Position numbers and translations under genes: made by a program | Shown: one piece after another, positions 12,316 through 22,245 of the stretch | Layout of the letters: the number at the start of each line of letters is the position of its first letter | How positions within the stretch are numbered: the stretch's first letter is position 1 | NCBI GenBank assembly: GCA_902801485.1 | Contig: CADCIP010000035.1 | Coordinates: 1 to 45,116, forward strand | From: an uncultured Bacteroidales bacterium | GTDB taxonomy: Bacteria > Bacteroidota > Bacteroidia > Bacteroidales > Bacteroidaceae | Length of the DNA stretch: 45,116 nucleotides | Direction: 5' to 3' | The notes under the pieces: generated by a model | Told to the model about the DNA's origin: nothing | What the model saw: the letters and a program-made list of their open reading frames with translations, nothing else | Databases searched by the model: none

Positions 12316-15240
12316 ATGAAAGCACTAAAGTTATTGGCCATAATGGCTGTTGTATGTCTTACTGGTTGTAAGCAGAAGTACGAGTATCAGACTGTTGAGA
12401 ACGACCCTCTGAATACAAAAATGTTCACTTTGCCCAATGGGTTGAAGGTTTATATGACTGTCAACAAGGAGCAGCCCCGTATTCAAACATATATTGCTGT
12501 GCATGCCGGCAGTAAGCACGAGCCGACAGAGACAACAGGTCTGGCTCATTATCTTGAGCATATGATGTTTAAGGGCAGTACCAATTTAGGCACGACAAAC
12601 TACGAGGAAGAAAAAGTCTTATTGGATAAGATAACAGATCTTTACGAGGTTTACAGAACTACCACAGATCCGGAAGAGCGCAAGGCTATTTACCACCAGA
12701 TAGACAGCATCAGTTACGAGGCCAGCACATACTTCATTCCCAATGAATATGATAAGGTTATGGCCAACATAGGTAGTGATGGCAGTAATGCATTTACCAG
12801 TAACGACCAGACGGTTTATATGGAGGATATTCCCAGTAATCAACTGGAGAATTGGGCAAAGGTTCAGTCAGACCGTTTCAAGAATATGGTTTTGCGTGGT
12901 TTCCACACAGAGTTGGAGGCTGTTTATGAGGAATATAATAAGTATCTGAACAGCGATTGGGACAAGTTGTCAAATGCAATCTTCGGTACCCTGACTCCTA
13001 CTCATCCCTATAATCATTCTGTTATCGGTTTGGGTGAGCATCTGAAGAATCCAAGTCTGAAGAATATCATGGAGTTCTTTCATAAGTATTATGTCCCCAA
13101 TAATGTGGCAATTTGTATGAGCGGTGACTTCGATCCAGACGAAGCTATGGACATTATTACCAAATACTTTGGTGACTGGGAAAAGAATGAAGATTTAAAG
13201 CAGCCGGAGATTGAAGCACAGCCCGAACTTACCGCTGTTGTTGAGAAAGAGGTGGTAACGCCCAATCCCGAGTCTGTTTTGCTGTCGTGGCGTTTCGATG
13301 GAATAAACAGTCACCAGAGTGATACATTAGCTCTCTTGGCTCAGGTATTGCACAACGGCAAGGCCGGATTGTTGGATCTGGATTTGAATCTACCTCAGAA
13401 AGTTAATGCAAGCGAGAGCGAGATAGTATCATACTGCGACTATACAGCATTCCTGTTGACTGCTATGCCTCAGCCGGGTCAATCGTTGGAAAGCTTGCGT
13501 AATTTGCTGGTTCAGGAAGTGGAGAAGGTCAGAAATGGAGATTTTTCTGACGACCTGGTAAAGAGTATCATCACAGAAAAGAAACTTGCCGAACAGCACA
13601 TGCTTGAAGAAAATGCATCAAGAGCCATGCAGTATGTGGATGCTTTTACTAACGATGTTGAATGGGCTGACGAGGTTGGCAAATTAGGCAGAATAGAGAA
13701 GCTGACGAAAGAGGATATTGTTGCTTTTGCCAAGAAGCATCTGAAAGTCAACAATTATGTATGCGTTTACAAAAGGATAGGCGAGGACAAGGATGTTAAA
13801 CCTGTTGAGAAACCTGCCATTACTCCTATTCAGATGAACCGTGATACGGTTAGTGTATTTGCAAAAGAAATTCTGAATGCCGAGGTGAAGCCTATAGCCC
13901 CCGTATTTGTCAGTTTAGCGAATGATATTACATACCTTAGCGCCAAAAGCGACATTCCTGTGTTGTACAGAAAGAATGACCTGAACGGTCTTTTTAATCT
14001 AAGCTATCGTTATGAAATTGGTACGACATCTGTTATGGATGATGGCCTGAACCGTTATATCCCATTAGCTACCGATTATATTGATTATCTGGGAACGGAC
14101 AGCATGTCTGCCGAACAGATAAAGCAGCAATTCTATCAGTTGGGCTGCCGATTCGATGTCAGTTGTAACATGCGTACTACTACCGTTACTCTTAGTGGTC
14201 TGCAAGAGAATATGGAGAAAGCCGTTGCATTGATGGAAAAGGTACTCTCTACAGCTAAGCCTGATACAGTGGCACTTCAGAACCTTATAACAACAAAGCT
14301 TCAGGAACGCGAAAACATCCTTAATATGTTCGACGCTTACAGCTATTTTTTGCGTAACTATATGCGTTATGGTTTACCTGGCGTGGAACTGGAACTTACG
14401 AATCAGGAACTTACGGATGCCGTTTCTAAAAGTGATGCTTTGGTAAGCATAATCCGTGACTTGTCTAACTATGAACATGTTATAACATATTACGGACCTA
14501 TGCAGACGGATAAACTGATTACCGTAATCAATAATGAACATCAGTCTGCCGATGAACTTAAAAAAGTTGAAGAGAAGAAATTGCCCGCTTTGCTTTTGAC
14601 AAATGAAAATGAGTGTTTTGTATTCCCCTACAATGGAACTCAGAGTTTTGTTATGAGTCAGTATGCCTGTGACGGTAAAGAATGGGACGAGAGCAAACTG
14701 GGCGTCACATACATGTATAATAATTACTTTGGTGCCGGCATGAATACTGTTGTATTCCAGGAGATGCGAGAGAAACGTAGCCTTTGCTATGGAGCCGGTG
14801 CAAGATACAGTCTTCCTGCATACCGAGACCAACATTGTATGTTTATAACCACCATTCAGAGCCAGAACGACAAACTGAAGGAATGTATAGAGGTGTTTGA
14901 CGACATTGTCAACAACATGCCGGAAAGCCAGACATCGTTTGAGGTTGCAAAGAAGGGCGCTCTTACTCAGTTGAGTACCGAACGTGTTAAGCGCACAGAG
15001 TATTTTGACATTTACTTCGATGCAAAGGATTTGGGTATCGATTACGACAAACGTCAGAAGATATACGAGCAGTTGCAGTCCATTACGCTTGAAGATATTG
15101 TTAAGTTCCAGCAAGAAAATGTGAAAGGACTTCATTATCGGAGCGTCTTTGCTGGAGATCCTAACGGGTTGTCGAAGGAAGAGTTGCAACGACTTGGCGA
15201 TGTTAAGACGCTGACAGCTCATGAGGTATTCGGCTATTAA
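12316..15240 (+). CDS. M16 family zinc metallopeptidase, lipoprotein
   Basis: A 974-aa insulinase/pitrilysin-type protein. I chose the ATG at 12316 over an upstream in-frame ATG at 12229 because it gives a lipoprotein signal with lipobox LTGC (Cys18), and because the upstream start would overlap the preceding gene. The inverted zinc motif HYLEH is at residues 78-82, and the distal glutamate is in ELEAVYEEYNKY. A second, non-catalytic half contains the R/Y-type motif in EKRSLCYGAGARYSLPAYR. Two M16 halves in one chain are normal for the family. It probably degrades peptides in the periplasm. It starts 7 bp after the membrane protein stop, so the two are co-transcribed. Confidence 0.93.
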   Translation: MKALKLLAIMAVVCLTGCKQKYEYQTVENDPLNTKMFTLPNGLKVYMTVNKEQPRIQTYIAVHAGSKHEPTETTGLAHYLEHMMFKGSTNLGTTNYEEEKVLLDKITDLYEVYRTTTDPEERKAIYHQIDSISYEASTYFIPNEYDKVMANIGSDGSNAFTSNDQTVYMEDIPSNQLENWAKVQSDRFKNMVLRGFHTELEAVYEEYNKYLNSDWDKLSNAIFGTLTPTHPYNHSVIGLGEHLKNPSLKNIMEFFHKYYVPNNVAICMSGDFDPDEAMDIITKYFGDWEKNEDLKQPEIEAQPELTAVVEKEVVTPNPESVLLSWRFDGINSHQSDTLALLAQVLHNGKAGLLDLDLNLPQKVNASESEIVSYCDYTAFLLTAMPQPGQSLESLRNLLVQEVEKVRNGDFSDDLVKSIITEKKLAEQHMLEENASRAMQYVDAFTNDVEWADEVGKLGRIEKLTKEDIVAFAKKHLKVNNYVCVYKRIGEDKDVKPVEKPAITPIQMNRDTVSVFAKEILNAEVKPIAPVFVSLANDITYLSAKSDIPVLYRKNDLNGLFNLSYRYEIGTTSVMDDGLNRYIPLATDYIDYLGTDSMSAEQIKQQFYQLGCRFDVSCNMRTTTVTLSGLQENMEKAVALMEKVLSTAKPDTVALQNLITTKLQERENILNMFDAYSYFLRNYMRYGLPGVELELTNQELTDAVSKSDALVSIIRDLSNYEHVITYYGPMQTDKLITVINNEHQSADELKKVEEKKLPALLLTNENECFVFPYNGTQSFVMSQYACDGKEWDESKLGVTYMYNNYFGAGMNTVVFQEMREKRSLCYGAGARYSLPAYRDQHCMFITTIQSQNDKLKECIEVFDDIVNNMPESQTSFEVAKKGALTQLSTERVKRTEYFDIYFDAKDLGIDYDKRQKIYEQLQSITLEDIVKFQQENVKGLHYRSVFAGDPNGLSKEELQRLGDVKTLTAHEVFGY

Positions 15241-15290
15241 TATTAAAATATAAAAGAATAATAAGGTAAAGGGGTAATAAGATTTTAAGG

Positions 15291-18047
15291 ATGGCAAGTA
15301 ATAATATTGAAAAGATCTTAGGTCGTGGTAAACTCATGGTGCTGGATGGCGCCATGGGTACCATGATTCAGAGCTATCATCTTACGGAGGATGACTTTCG
15401 GGGTGAACGGTTCAAGGATATCCCCGGACAGATGCAAGGAAATAATGATATTCTGGTACTTACAAGGCCAGACGTCATTAAGGATATTCATCGAAGGTAC
15501 TTAGAGGCCGGGGCAGACATCATAACTGCCAACACCTTTAGCAGTCAGCGTATCTCTATGGCTGACTATCATTGCGAGCATCTGGTAACAGAACTGAATC
15601 ATGAAGCTGTAAGAATAGCTCGCGAATCAGTTAGGACATATCTGCAGGAAAAAGCTTCGGCGGAAGAAGAAAAGTTTGTGATAGCTACCGTCGGACCTAC
15701 CAACAAGACGCTGTCTATGAGTCCTGATGTTAGCGACCCCTCTTATAGAGCTGTCTCGTACGACGATATGTTTGATGCATACGCAGAGCAGATGCAAGTG
15801 CTCTTTGACTGTGATGTTGACGGCATATTATTAGAAACCATCTTTGATACCCTGAACTGTAAGGCAGGAATACATGCCTATCAGGTTGTACGAGAGAAGT
15901 GCGGCAAGAATATTCCACTGATGCTGAGTGTAACTGTCAGCGATAAGGCTGGCAGACTGTTGAGCGGTCAGACCCTCGAAGCATTCCTGGCCAGCGTGCA
16001 ACATGCTCCTATCCTGAGTGTTGGTCTTAACTGCTCTTTTGGTGCCGAGGATATGATCTCCAGCCTGAGAGTCCTTGCAGAAAAAGCGCCATATTATATT
16101 ACTGCTCATCCGAATGCCGGTTTGCCCAATACTTTAGGAGGCTATGACCAGACACCGGAGCTGATGCTTTCTCAAATGCGTCACTTCGTGGAGGAAGGAC
16201 TGGTTAATGTTATCGGCGGATGTTGTGGTACCACACCAGAGCATATAAAGGCTTTGACCTCTCTGAAATCTGCACGGGAATGTAAGGTACATATACCCGT
16301 TTCCCGGTCAAAGAATATGTGGTTGTCAGGTCTTGAACTGATGGAGGTGAGACCACAGGGTGAGGCCGTCTTTGTAAATGTGGGCGAACGATGTAATGTG
16401 GCTGGTTCCAGAAAATTCCTTCGTCTGATTAAGGAAGGTTCTTACGAGGAAGTGCTTTCCATAGCACGAAAGCAGGTTGACGATGGCGCTATGGTTCTTG
16501 ATGTAAATATGGACGACGGCTTGCTGGATGCAGAGAAGGAGATGAAGCATTTCCTGAACATGCTTGCTTGCGATCCTGACATCTATCGGGTTCCTGTAAT
16601 GATAGACAGCAGCAACTGGAACGTTGTGCTGCAGGGATTGAAGTGCTTGCAAGGTAAGTGTATCGTTAACAGTATATCCTTGAAGGAAGGAGAGGAGGTA
16701 TTCCTCTCTCATGCCCGCGATATTAAGATGATGGGGGCTGCTGTTGTGGTGATGGCCTTTGACGAGAATGGACAGGCTGACACCTATGACCGAAAGATTG
16801 CTGTATGCGAACGTTCTTATCATTTATTGGTGGATAAGGTTGGGATAGCTCCACAGGATATAATCTTTGACCCTAATGTGTTGTCTGTTGCAACGGGGAT
16901 TCCTGAACATAACTTCTATGCGCTTGATTTTATCCGCGCTACAAAATGGATTAAGTCTCATTTGCCCGGTGCTCATGTAAGCGGAGGCGTCAGTAATCTG
17001 AGTTTTTCTTTTAGGGGAAACAATTGGATAAGGGAAGCCATGCATGCCGTATTCCTGTTTCATGCGCAACAGAATGGTATGGACTTTGGAATCGTGAATC
17101 CTTCTGCCAAGGTGATGTACAACGATATTCCTGCAGGGAAGCTTCGGATTATCGAGGATGCTTTGCTAAGACCTACGCAGGAAAACGTTGACAACCTTAT
17201 ATCTTTAGCTCAGGAAATAGCTGAGCAAGCTGTTGATGTGATAGAAAAGCCCGATACGGATTCTTTTAAGAAACCTGTCGAGGAACGCCTGAAGGATGCC
17301 CTTGTTAAAGGTAACTCCAGTAATCTTGAGGCTGATTTACAAGAGGCGTTGACTAAATACGAATATGCTGTTAAGGTTATAGAAGGTCCTTTAATGGATG
17401 GCATGAATAATGTGGGCCGGTTGTTCGGAGAAGGTAAGATGTTTCTTCCTCAGGTGGTTAAGGCCGCTCGTTGCATGAAGCAAGCCGTTACGATTTTACA
17501 ACCGTATATCGATCAGCAGAAAGTAAATAAGACTTCCTCCGCAGGTAAGGTTCTCTTAGCCACCGTAAAGGGTGATGTTCATGATATAGGCAAGAACATA
17601 GTTTCTGTGGTTATGGCTTGTAACGGATATGAGATTATAGACCTAGGCGTGATGGTTCCTGCCGAGGAAATTGTAAAAAAGACTTTGGAACTAAAACCAG
17701 ACATCATAGGACTAAGCGGACTTATCACTCCCAGTTTGGATGAGATGATAAAAGTGGTAAGACTGCTTAAGGAATCGGATATCTCTGTTCCTGTAATGAT
17801 TGGCGGAGCCACGACAAGTCCTTTACACACAGCCCTTAAGATTGCCCCTCAGTACGACGGCTCTGTTATATGGGTTAAGGATGCCAGTCAGAATGCTCCG
17901 CTGGCTGCTAAGTTTATTAATCCTGTTACCAGAGAGGAAGCTCAGGACAGTTTGCAAAGAGAGCAAAAGGATTTGTGCGAGAAGGATTCTCCGACCGACA
18001 TTCTCAGCTTCGACGAAGCCAGGAAAAGGAAGCTGGACCTTTTTTAA
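15291..18047 (+). CDS. metH: Cobalamin-dependent methionine synthase, short form
   Basis: A 918-aa protein. It has the homocysteine-binding domain with zinc cysteines C248 (GLNCSFG), C311 and C312 (GGCCGTTPEH); the methyltetrahydrofolate-binding pterin domain (VNVGERCNVAGSRKF); the cobalamin cap; and the B12-binding domain with cobalt ligand His764 in DVHDIG. It ends about 20 residues after the B12 domain. The C-terminal S-adenosylmethionine activation domain of the roughly 1230-aa enterobacterial enzyme is absent, so reductive reactivation must use another protein. I recall similarly short forms in other Bacteroidota. No B12 riboswitch fits in the 50-bp gap before it. Its stop overlaps the stop of the convergent DUF721 gene. 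Confidence 0.95.
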   Translation: MASNNIEKILGRGKLMVLDGAMGTMIQSYHLTEDDFRGERFKDIPGQMQGNNDILVLTRPDVIKDIHRRYLEAGADIITANTFSSQRISMADYHCEHLVTELNHEAVRIARESVRTYLQEKASAEEEKFVIATVGPTNKTLSMSPDVSDPSYRAVSYDDMFDAYAEQMQVLFDCDVDGILLETIFDTLNCKAGIHAYQVVREKCGKNIPLMLSVTVSDKAGRLLSGQTLEAFLASVQHAPILSVGLNCSFGAEDMISSLRVLAEKAPYYITAHPNAGLPNTLGGYDQTPELMLSQMRHFVEEGLVNVIGGCCGTTPEHIKALTSLKSARECKVHIPVSRSKNMWLSGLELMEVRPQGEAVFVNVGERCNVAGSRKFLRLIKEGSYEEVLSIARKQVDDGAMVLDVNMDDGLLDAEKEMKHFLNMLACDPDIYRVPVMIDSSNWNVVLQGLKCLQGKCIVNSISLKEGEEVFLSHARDIKMMGAAVVVMAFDENGQADTYDRKIAVCERSYHLLVDKVGIAPQDIIFDPNVLSVATGIPEHNFYALDFIRATKWIKSHLPGAHVSGGVSNLSFSFRGNNWIREAMHAVFLFHAQQNGMDFGIVNPSAKVMYNDIPAGKLRIIEDALLRPTQENVDNLISLAQEIAEQAVDVIEKPDTDSFKKPVEERLKDALVKGNSSNLEADLQEALTKYEYAVKVIEGPLMDGMNNVGRLFGEGKMFLPQVVKAARCMKQAVTILQPYIDQQKVNKTSSAGKVLLATVKGDVHDIGKNIVSVVMACNGYEIIDLGVMVPAEEIVKKTLELKPDIIGLSGLITPSLDEMIKVVRLLKESDISVPVMIGGATTSPLHTALKIAPQYDGSVIWVKDASQNAPLAAKFINPVTREEAQDSLQREQKDLCEKDSPTDILSFDEARKRKLDLF

Positions 18048-18334
18048 AGGAAATGCACATCTGTTATAACCTGAGATTGCACGTGGGCATTAAGCTTACG
18101 GGTAATCTCGCCGTGCATCATCAACAGGTTCTGCTTCAGTGCCGGACTTTTTAGCTTTACCCAGAGAATGGAATTCCTGATGTATAGCTCGGAGGTATAT
18201 TTGCTGATACCTTCTCCCATAACGGCAGGCCATGCATTAATGATGCGATGTTCAAGAAGAGGGGTTTCGAGTCCTTCACTCCTAAGAAACTGCATCAAGA
18301 TGTCTCCTATCAGTTTTGGCTTATTTCTAATCAT
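18044..18334 (-). CDS. DUF721 (DciA-like) protein
   Basis: A 96-aa protein with the DUF721 pattern: IGDILMQFLRSEG, IINAWPAVMGEGISKYTSEL, and SILWVKLKSPALKQNLLMM. The family includes DciA, a helicase loader in bacteria without DnaC. Its start codon overlaps the stop of recF (4-bp ATGA-type overlap), a gene pair common in Bacteroidota and consistent with a replication role. The 3' end overlaps the stop of convergent metH by 4 bp, so no terminator separates the two. Confidence 0.88.
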   Translation of the reverse strand: MIRNKPKLIGDILMQFLRSEGLETPLLEHRIINAWPAVMGEGISKYTSELYIRNSILWVKLKSPALKQNLLMMHGEITRKLNAHVQSQVITDVHFL

Positions 18335-19428
18335 ACTGTTACATTTCCGCTTTTTACGTGAAAGATTCTATAATCTCCATTGGATTTCTGAAGAATACTG
18401 TCCAGATGGTCACGATTGGTGTCAGTAATAAAAATCTGGCCAAACATGTCGTTGTTGACCAAAGATACAATCTGTTCCACACGTTCTGTATCTAACTTGT
18501 CGAAGATGTCGTCCAAAAGGAGTAGGGGAGTAGTCTTGCTGCCTGTACGTTTCAGGAAATCAAACTGCGCCAGTTTAAGGGCAATCAGGAATGTCTTGTT
18601 CTGTCCCTGAGAACCTTCTCTTTTTATGGCGTATCCGCCTAAAAGCATTTCCAAATCATCTTTATGAACTCCATGCAGGGAATAGCCGACAGCCTGATCA
18701 CGGAATCTGTTGCTTGTCAGTTGTTCCAGTAAAGGGCCACGTTGGCAATGTGATGTATAACGCAGTTCAACCGTCTCTTTCTCTTTTGAAATATGGTTGT
18801 AAAACTGTTGGAAAATAGGGGTGAAATCCTTAATATATTCGCTGCGGCATTGGTATATGTATTCTGCCTCCTTAGCCATTTGCTCTTCCCAAAGTAAGAA
18901 CATTTCCGTATCTGGGGTAATTTCCTCCTTCAGAAGGGCGTTGCGCTGGAGTAAAGCCTTATTGTATCTTAGCAGCGACTCCATATATATAGGATTATAC
19001 TGGGATATGATGATGTCCATGAAGCGCCGCCTCTCCTCGCTGCCTCCCGAAATCAAAAAGTGATCGGCGGGAGATACCATAACCAATGGAATCAGACCTA
19101 TGTGTTCCACCAGACGCTTGTATGCCTTTTTCCCTCGTCTGACAATCTTCTTCTGGCCACGTCTGATTCCTATATGGATGTCTTCAGCCGTACCGTCTTC
19201 GTTTTCGTATAGTCCGGCAATAGACATAATGTCTTGATTGTGAAGGATGCATAAAGAATCCTGACTTGTGGAATAGCTTCGACAAAGACTGAGAAAATGG
19301 ATGGAGTCCAACAGGTTTGTCTTACCTTCACCATTCATTCCCAAAAAACAATTTATTTTTGGAGAAAGGTCCAGCTCACATGACTGAATGTTCCTGTAAT
19401 TGATTATAGAGAGGTGCTTGAGTATCAT
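18331..19428 (-). CDS. recF: DNA replication and repair protein RecF
   Basis: A 365-aa SMC-like ATPase. The N-terminus is MILKHLSIINYRNIQSCEL; Walker A is GMNGEGKT (residues 30-37). The ABC-type signature region is SQGQNKTFLIALKLAQ, and Walker B is PLLLLDDIFDKLD. RecF helps load RecA at single-strand gaps together with RecO and RecR. It is the first gene of a pair with DUF721. A TATTTTTG box on the minus strand at 19437-19444 would give a very short or absent leader, so the start at 19428 may be nearly leaderless; that part is inference. Confidence 0.95.
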   Translation of the reverse strand: MILKHLSIINYRNIQSCELDLSPKINCFLGMNGEGKTNLLDSIHFLSLCRSYSTSQDSLCILHNQDIMSIAGLYENEDGTAEDIHIGIRRGQKKIVRRGKKAYKRLVEHIGLIPLVMVSPADHFLISGGSEERRRFMDIIISQYNPIYMESLLRYNKALLQRNALLKEEITPDTEMFLLWEEQMAKEAEYIYQCRSEYIKDFTPIFQQFYNHISKEKETVELRYTSHCQRGPLLEQLTSNRFRDQAVGYSLHGVHKDDLEMLLGGYAIKREGSQGQNKTFLIALKLAQFDFLKRTGSKTTPLLLLDDIFDKLDTERVEQIVSLVNNDMFGQIFITDTNRDHLDSILQKSNGDYRIFHVKSGNVTV

Positions 19429-19519
19429 TTCAAGTACAAAAATACATCATTTATTTCTATTTAAACGCATGAAATGGAAAATATCTTTATGGAAATTTTA
19501 TCTTCTGCAATATTTTAGC

Positions 19520-19527
19520 TAATTTTG
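19520..19527 (+). promoter_or_regulatory. -10 element of the TPR-ribH unit
   Basis: TAATTTTG, with TTTA at 19497-19500 in the -33 position (19-bp spacing), 41 bp before the ATG at 19569. Confidence 0.55.
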
Positions 19528-19568
19528 CGCGGAATTTTGAACGAATATAAATAAAAACATTAAATAAA

Positions 19569-20246
19569 ATGGCAAAAAACAAAAAAAACTACAACGAGGT
19601 AAATGAGTTCGATGAAGCTTTGGTAGCCTCAAAATCGTTCTTTGAAAAGAACAAGAAAGCTATTGTATATGGTGGAGGTGCTTTGCTCGCAATCATTATT
19701 GCAGCTTTGCTGATTCATCAGTTCTACATTGTTCCCCGTAACAATAAGGCTAACGAAAGCCTTTTTGCTGCTCAGGAACTTTTTATGAACGGCGAGTATG
19801 AGAAAGCCCTGAACGGAGACGGTCAGAATATGGGTTTCCTGGCTGTTGCTGATGAATTCGGTAGCACAAAGGCAGGAAATCTTGCACACTTGTATGCAGG
19901 TCTTTGTCTGGTACAGACAGATAAATTTCAGGAGGCTATTGAACAGTTAGAAGACTACAGCAGTTGCGGTGATGATATGGTTAGTCCTTCTGTTATCGGT
20001 ACTATTGGTAACTGTTATGCAGAACTTGGTCAGAACGAGAAGGCTGTCGAGATGCTTGTAAAAGCTGCCAACAAGGCTGATAACAATACCCTCAGTCCCA
20101 TCTACCTGATTCAGGCAGGTCAGATCTACGAGTCTTTGAATCAGAACGAGAAGGCATTGGATTGCTACAATCAGATCAAGACAAAGTACCAGCAGAGCAT
20201 GCAGTACAATGAAGTTGACAAGTACATCGAGCGTGTAAAGAAGTAA
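19569..20246 (+). CDS. Membrane-anchored TPR protein (YfgM-like)
   Basis: A 225-aa protein with a charged N-terminus, one membrane segment (AIVYGGGALLAIIIAALLIHQF, near residues 34-54), then tetratricopeptide-like helical pairs (AGNLAHLYAGLCLVQTDKFQEAIEQL, GNCYAELGQNEKAVEMLVKA, QAGQIYESLNQNEKALDCYNQI). The topology is N-in with a periplasmic TPR domain, as in YfgM-type chaperone partners; exact function is unknown. It ends 3 bp before ribH, so the two are co-transcribed. Confidence 0.85.
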   Translation: MAKNKKNYNEVNEFDEALVASKSFFEKNKKAIVYGGGALLAIIIAALLIHQFYIVPRNNKANESLFAAQELFMNGEYEKALNGDGQNMGFLAVADEFGSTKAGNLAHLYAGLCLVQTDKFQEAIEQLEDYSSCGDDMVSPSVIGTIGNCYAELGQNEKAVEMLVKAANKADNNTLSPIYLIQAGQIYESLNQNEKALDCYNQIKTKYQQSMQYNEVDKYIERVKK

Positions 20247-20249
20247 ACT

Positions 20250-20747
20250 ATGGCTTCTGCTTTACACAATCTTTCAGATTACGATTTCGCTTCTGTACCC
20301 AATGCAGCCGACATGAAGTTCGGCATTGTGGTAAGCGAATGGAATAGCAAAATCACAGGCGCCCTCCTTCAGGGCGCTTTTGATACCTTGACCCGTCATG
20401 GTGCCAAGGAAGACAACATCTTTGTAAAGACAGTACCAGGCAGTTTTGAATTGGTTTTCGGTGCTGCTTCTTTAGTAAATTCAGGCAAGATAGATGCTGT
20501 AATCGCCATTGGTTGCGTTATTAAGGGCGATACCCCACATTTCGATTATATCTGTCAGGGAACAACCCAAGGCTTGGCAGAGTTGAATGTCAAAGGTGAT
20601 GTTCCAGTTATCTATGGCTTGCTTACATGCAACACCATGGAGCAGGCAGAAGAAAGATGTGGTGGAATACTTGGCAATAAGGGTGATGAATGTGCTATTA
20701 CGGCTATTAAGACGGTCGATTACAAACGATATGTTTCAGCACTATAA
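20250..20747 (+). CDS. ribH: 6,7-dimethyl-8-ribityllumazine synthase
   Basis: A 165-aa lumazine synthase that condenses a ribitylaminouracil with a butanone phosphate in the step before riboflavin. Family motifs are present: [44 protein letters not shown] with the catalytic histidine, and [18 protein letters not shown]. Length is usual. It is co-transcribed with the upstream TPR gene. Confidence 0.95.
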   Translation: MASALHNLSDYDFASVPNAADMKFGIVVSEWNSKITGALLQGAFDTLTRHGAKEDNIFVKTVPGSFELVFGAASLVNSGKIDAVIAIGCVIKGDTPHFDYICQGTTQGLAELNVKGDVPVIYGLLTCNTMEQAEERCGGILGNKGDECAITAIKTVDYKRYVSAL

Positions 20748-20780
20748 GTCAATCATCACGAATTTATTTTAATTTGAGCG

Positions 20781-20814
20781 CCAGAGAATGCAAAATAACA
20801 TTTTTGTTCTCTGG
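20781..20814. terminator. Hairpin between convergent ribH and tldE
   Basis: CCAGAGAA (20781-20788) and TTCTCTGG (20807-20814), extended by wobble pairs on both sides. It lies between two convergent genes and may end transcription from both, but neither side has a strong U-tract. Confidence 0.45.
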
Positions 20815-20875
20815 TGTTCTTATTTAAACAGACTTACGGCATGAACCACCATATCCATACGGCCGAATCTTGTTA

Positions 20876-22180
20876 TTAGCAACCGCTAAAGCTGATATCT
20901 TCGAAAATGATGGTTGGAAGAAGTTCTGTTTCCCAAGGATCGTAATCGTTTCCAAGTGCTGAGACACGATTCCAGACATCAAGGATGTTACCCGTAATAT
21001 TCATACCGCTTACGGGCTGTACAATTTGACCGTCCTGAATAAGAAAACCTTCTATGCCATAGGAGAAATTACCTGTGGAAGGATCGCAGTTGCCACCAAT
21101 GAAATCTGTTACCATGATAGCTCTATGCGCATTGGAAATGAGTTGCTGTAAATTCTTTTCGCCACACTGCATAATAAGATGATGTGTACCTTGTGTGGTA
21201 GGGGGCATGCCAAGTTTATTTGCGAAAGCAGTATCAAGAAAATAGGTATCAAGCACTCCCTCGGTAAAGAGGCTTCGACGCTGTGTGGCAACACCGTCGT
21301 AGTCGAAATAACATGCTCCACAGGTTCCAGGGATGAGCGGGTCATCTACGATGCTAACGAGTTTGGATAATACTTGGCTGTGCAGTTTGTCGGCAAGGAA
21401 CGACATTTTACCGTGCAGATATTGCCCATTCATAGCATTGAGGATGGGACGAAGGAAACTGCCAACAATGGGTGATTCGAGAATCATTTGGTATTGACCG
21501 CTCTGTGCTGGCCGGCTACCTATCTTGCGTAACGTACGGTCTATGGCTACTTGGGCTATGCCTTCTGTGGGGAGGTCGTTAAAGAAAAGGCGTGTTTCGC
21601 CCCATCCGTCGGCAGGGTGCTGACCGTCGGTTCCGTTGGCTGTAGCTATACTGGTAAGTGTGCAACGTGTACTCTGTTCATAGCCTTGAAAACCATTGCT
21701 GATGAGGTAGTGGGCCTTATGCTGGCGGTCGGAATAATGGGTATGGAAACTGATTAGATCGGGTTGGAGTGCCATGCCCTCGCTGTTGTTCTGTTGAGCC
21801 AGAGTAAGTTTGACTGACGGATCGATTGTGAAGAGCGAGGCATCGAAGTTTTGAAGGTCGGGGCCTCCACCTTTATAATATCTGGCGGGGTCGGCAAGTG
21901 TACGAGACTCATCGGGCTGGAGCATACGTGTTGTCTCGACCGCATTACTGATAAACAAGTGTATGGCATCTGTCTGGATATTATTGGTGTAGAAGAAACC
22001 GTCGCGTCCTTCAATGAGAAGATTCATGGCGAGGGAGGTGGCAGAGGCATGCAGCATTTTCTCAATCTGTCCGTTGCGGATGTTGATGTTGTCTTCGTTG
22101 TTCTGCATGAGAACAAGCTTGAAGTCTGCACTAGGGCATATACGTCTGATCTCCTCGGCTGCCCAAATTAAAATGTTCAT
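20876..22180 (-). CDS. tldE: TldE/PmbA-type subunit of the TldD-TldE protease
   Basis: A 434-aa PmbA/TldE family protein. It lacks the HExxxH metal motif, as expected for the non-catalytic partner, and shows family features such as SPIVGSFLRPILNAMNG, LIPGTCGACYFDYDGVATQRRSLF and GGNCDPSTGNFSYGIEGFLI. TldE forms a heterodimer with TldD that degrades unfolded peptides, and in some species processes microcins or CcdA. It follows tldD by 65 bp on the same strand and is the last gene of the hexuronate run. Confidence 0.88.
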   Translation of the reverse strand: MNILIWAAEEIRRICPSADFKLVLMQNNEDNINIRNGQIEKMLHASATSLAMNLLIEGRDGFFYTNNIQTDAIHLFISNAVETTRMLQPDESRTLADPARYYKGGGPDLQNFDASLFTIDPSVKLTLAQQNNSEGMALQPDLISFHTHYSDRQHKAHYLISNGFQGYEQSTRCTLTSIATANGTDGQHPADGWGETRLFFNDLPTEGIAQVAIDRTLRKIGSRPAQSGQYQMILESPIVGSFLRPILNAMNGQYLHGKMSFLADKLHSQVLSKLVSIVDDPLIPGTCGACYFDYDGVATQRRSLFTEGVLDTYFLDTAFANKLGMPPTTQGTHHLIMQCGEKNLQQLISNAHRAIMVTDFIGGNCDPSTGNFSYGIEGFLIQDGQIVQPVSGMNITGNILDVWNRVSALGNDYDPWETELLPTIIFEDISFSGC

Positions 22181-22245
22181 GGTTTGCTGTTTACTGTTTT
22201 TTCATTGATCCCTGAGCATTATCTCACTCTTTATTTTTCACCAAA

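Noticed and set aside
15241-15290. B12 riboswitch before metH
   Set aside because: Only 50 bp are available and no conserved B12-box sequence is seen.
14374-15297. A 307-codon minus-strand frame
   Set aside because: Fully antisense to the M16 peptidase gene, with low-complexity hydrophobic translation.
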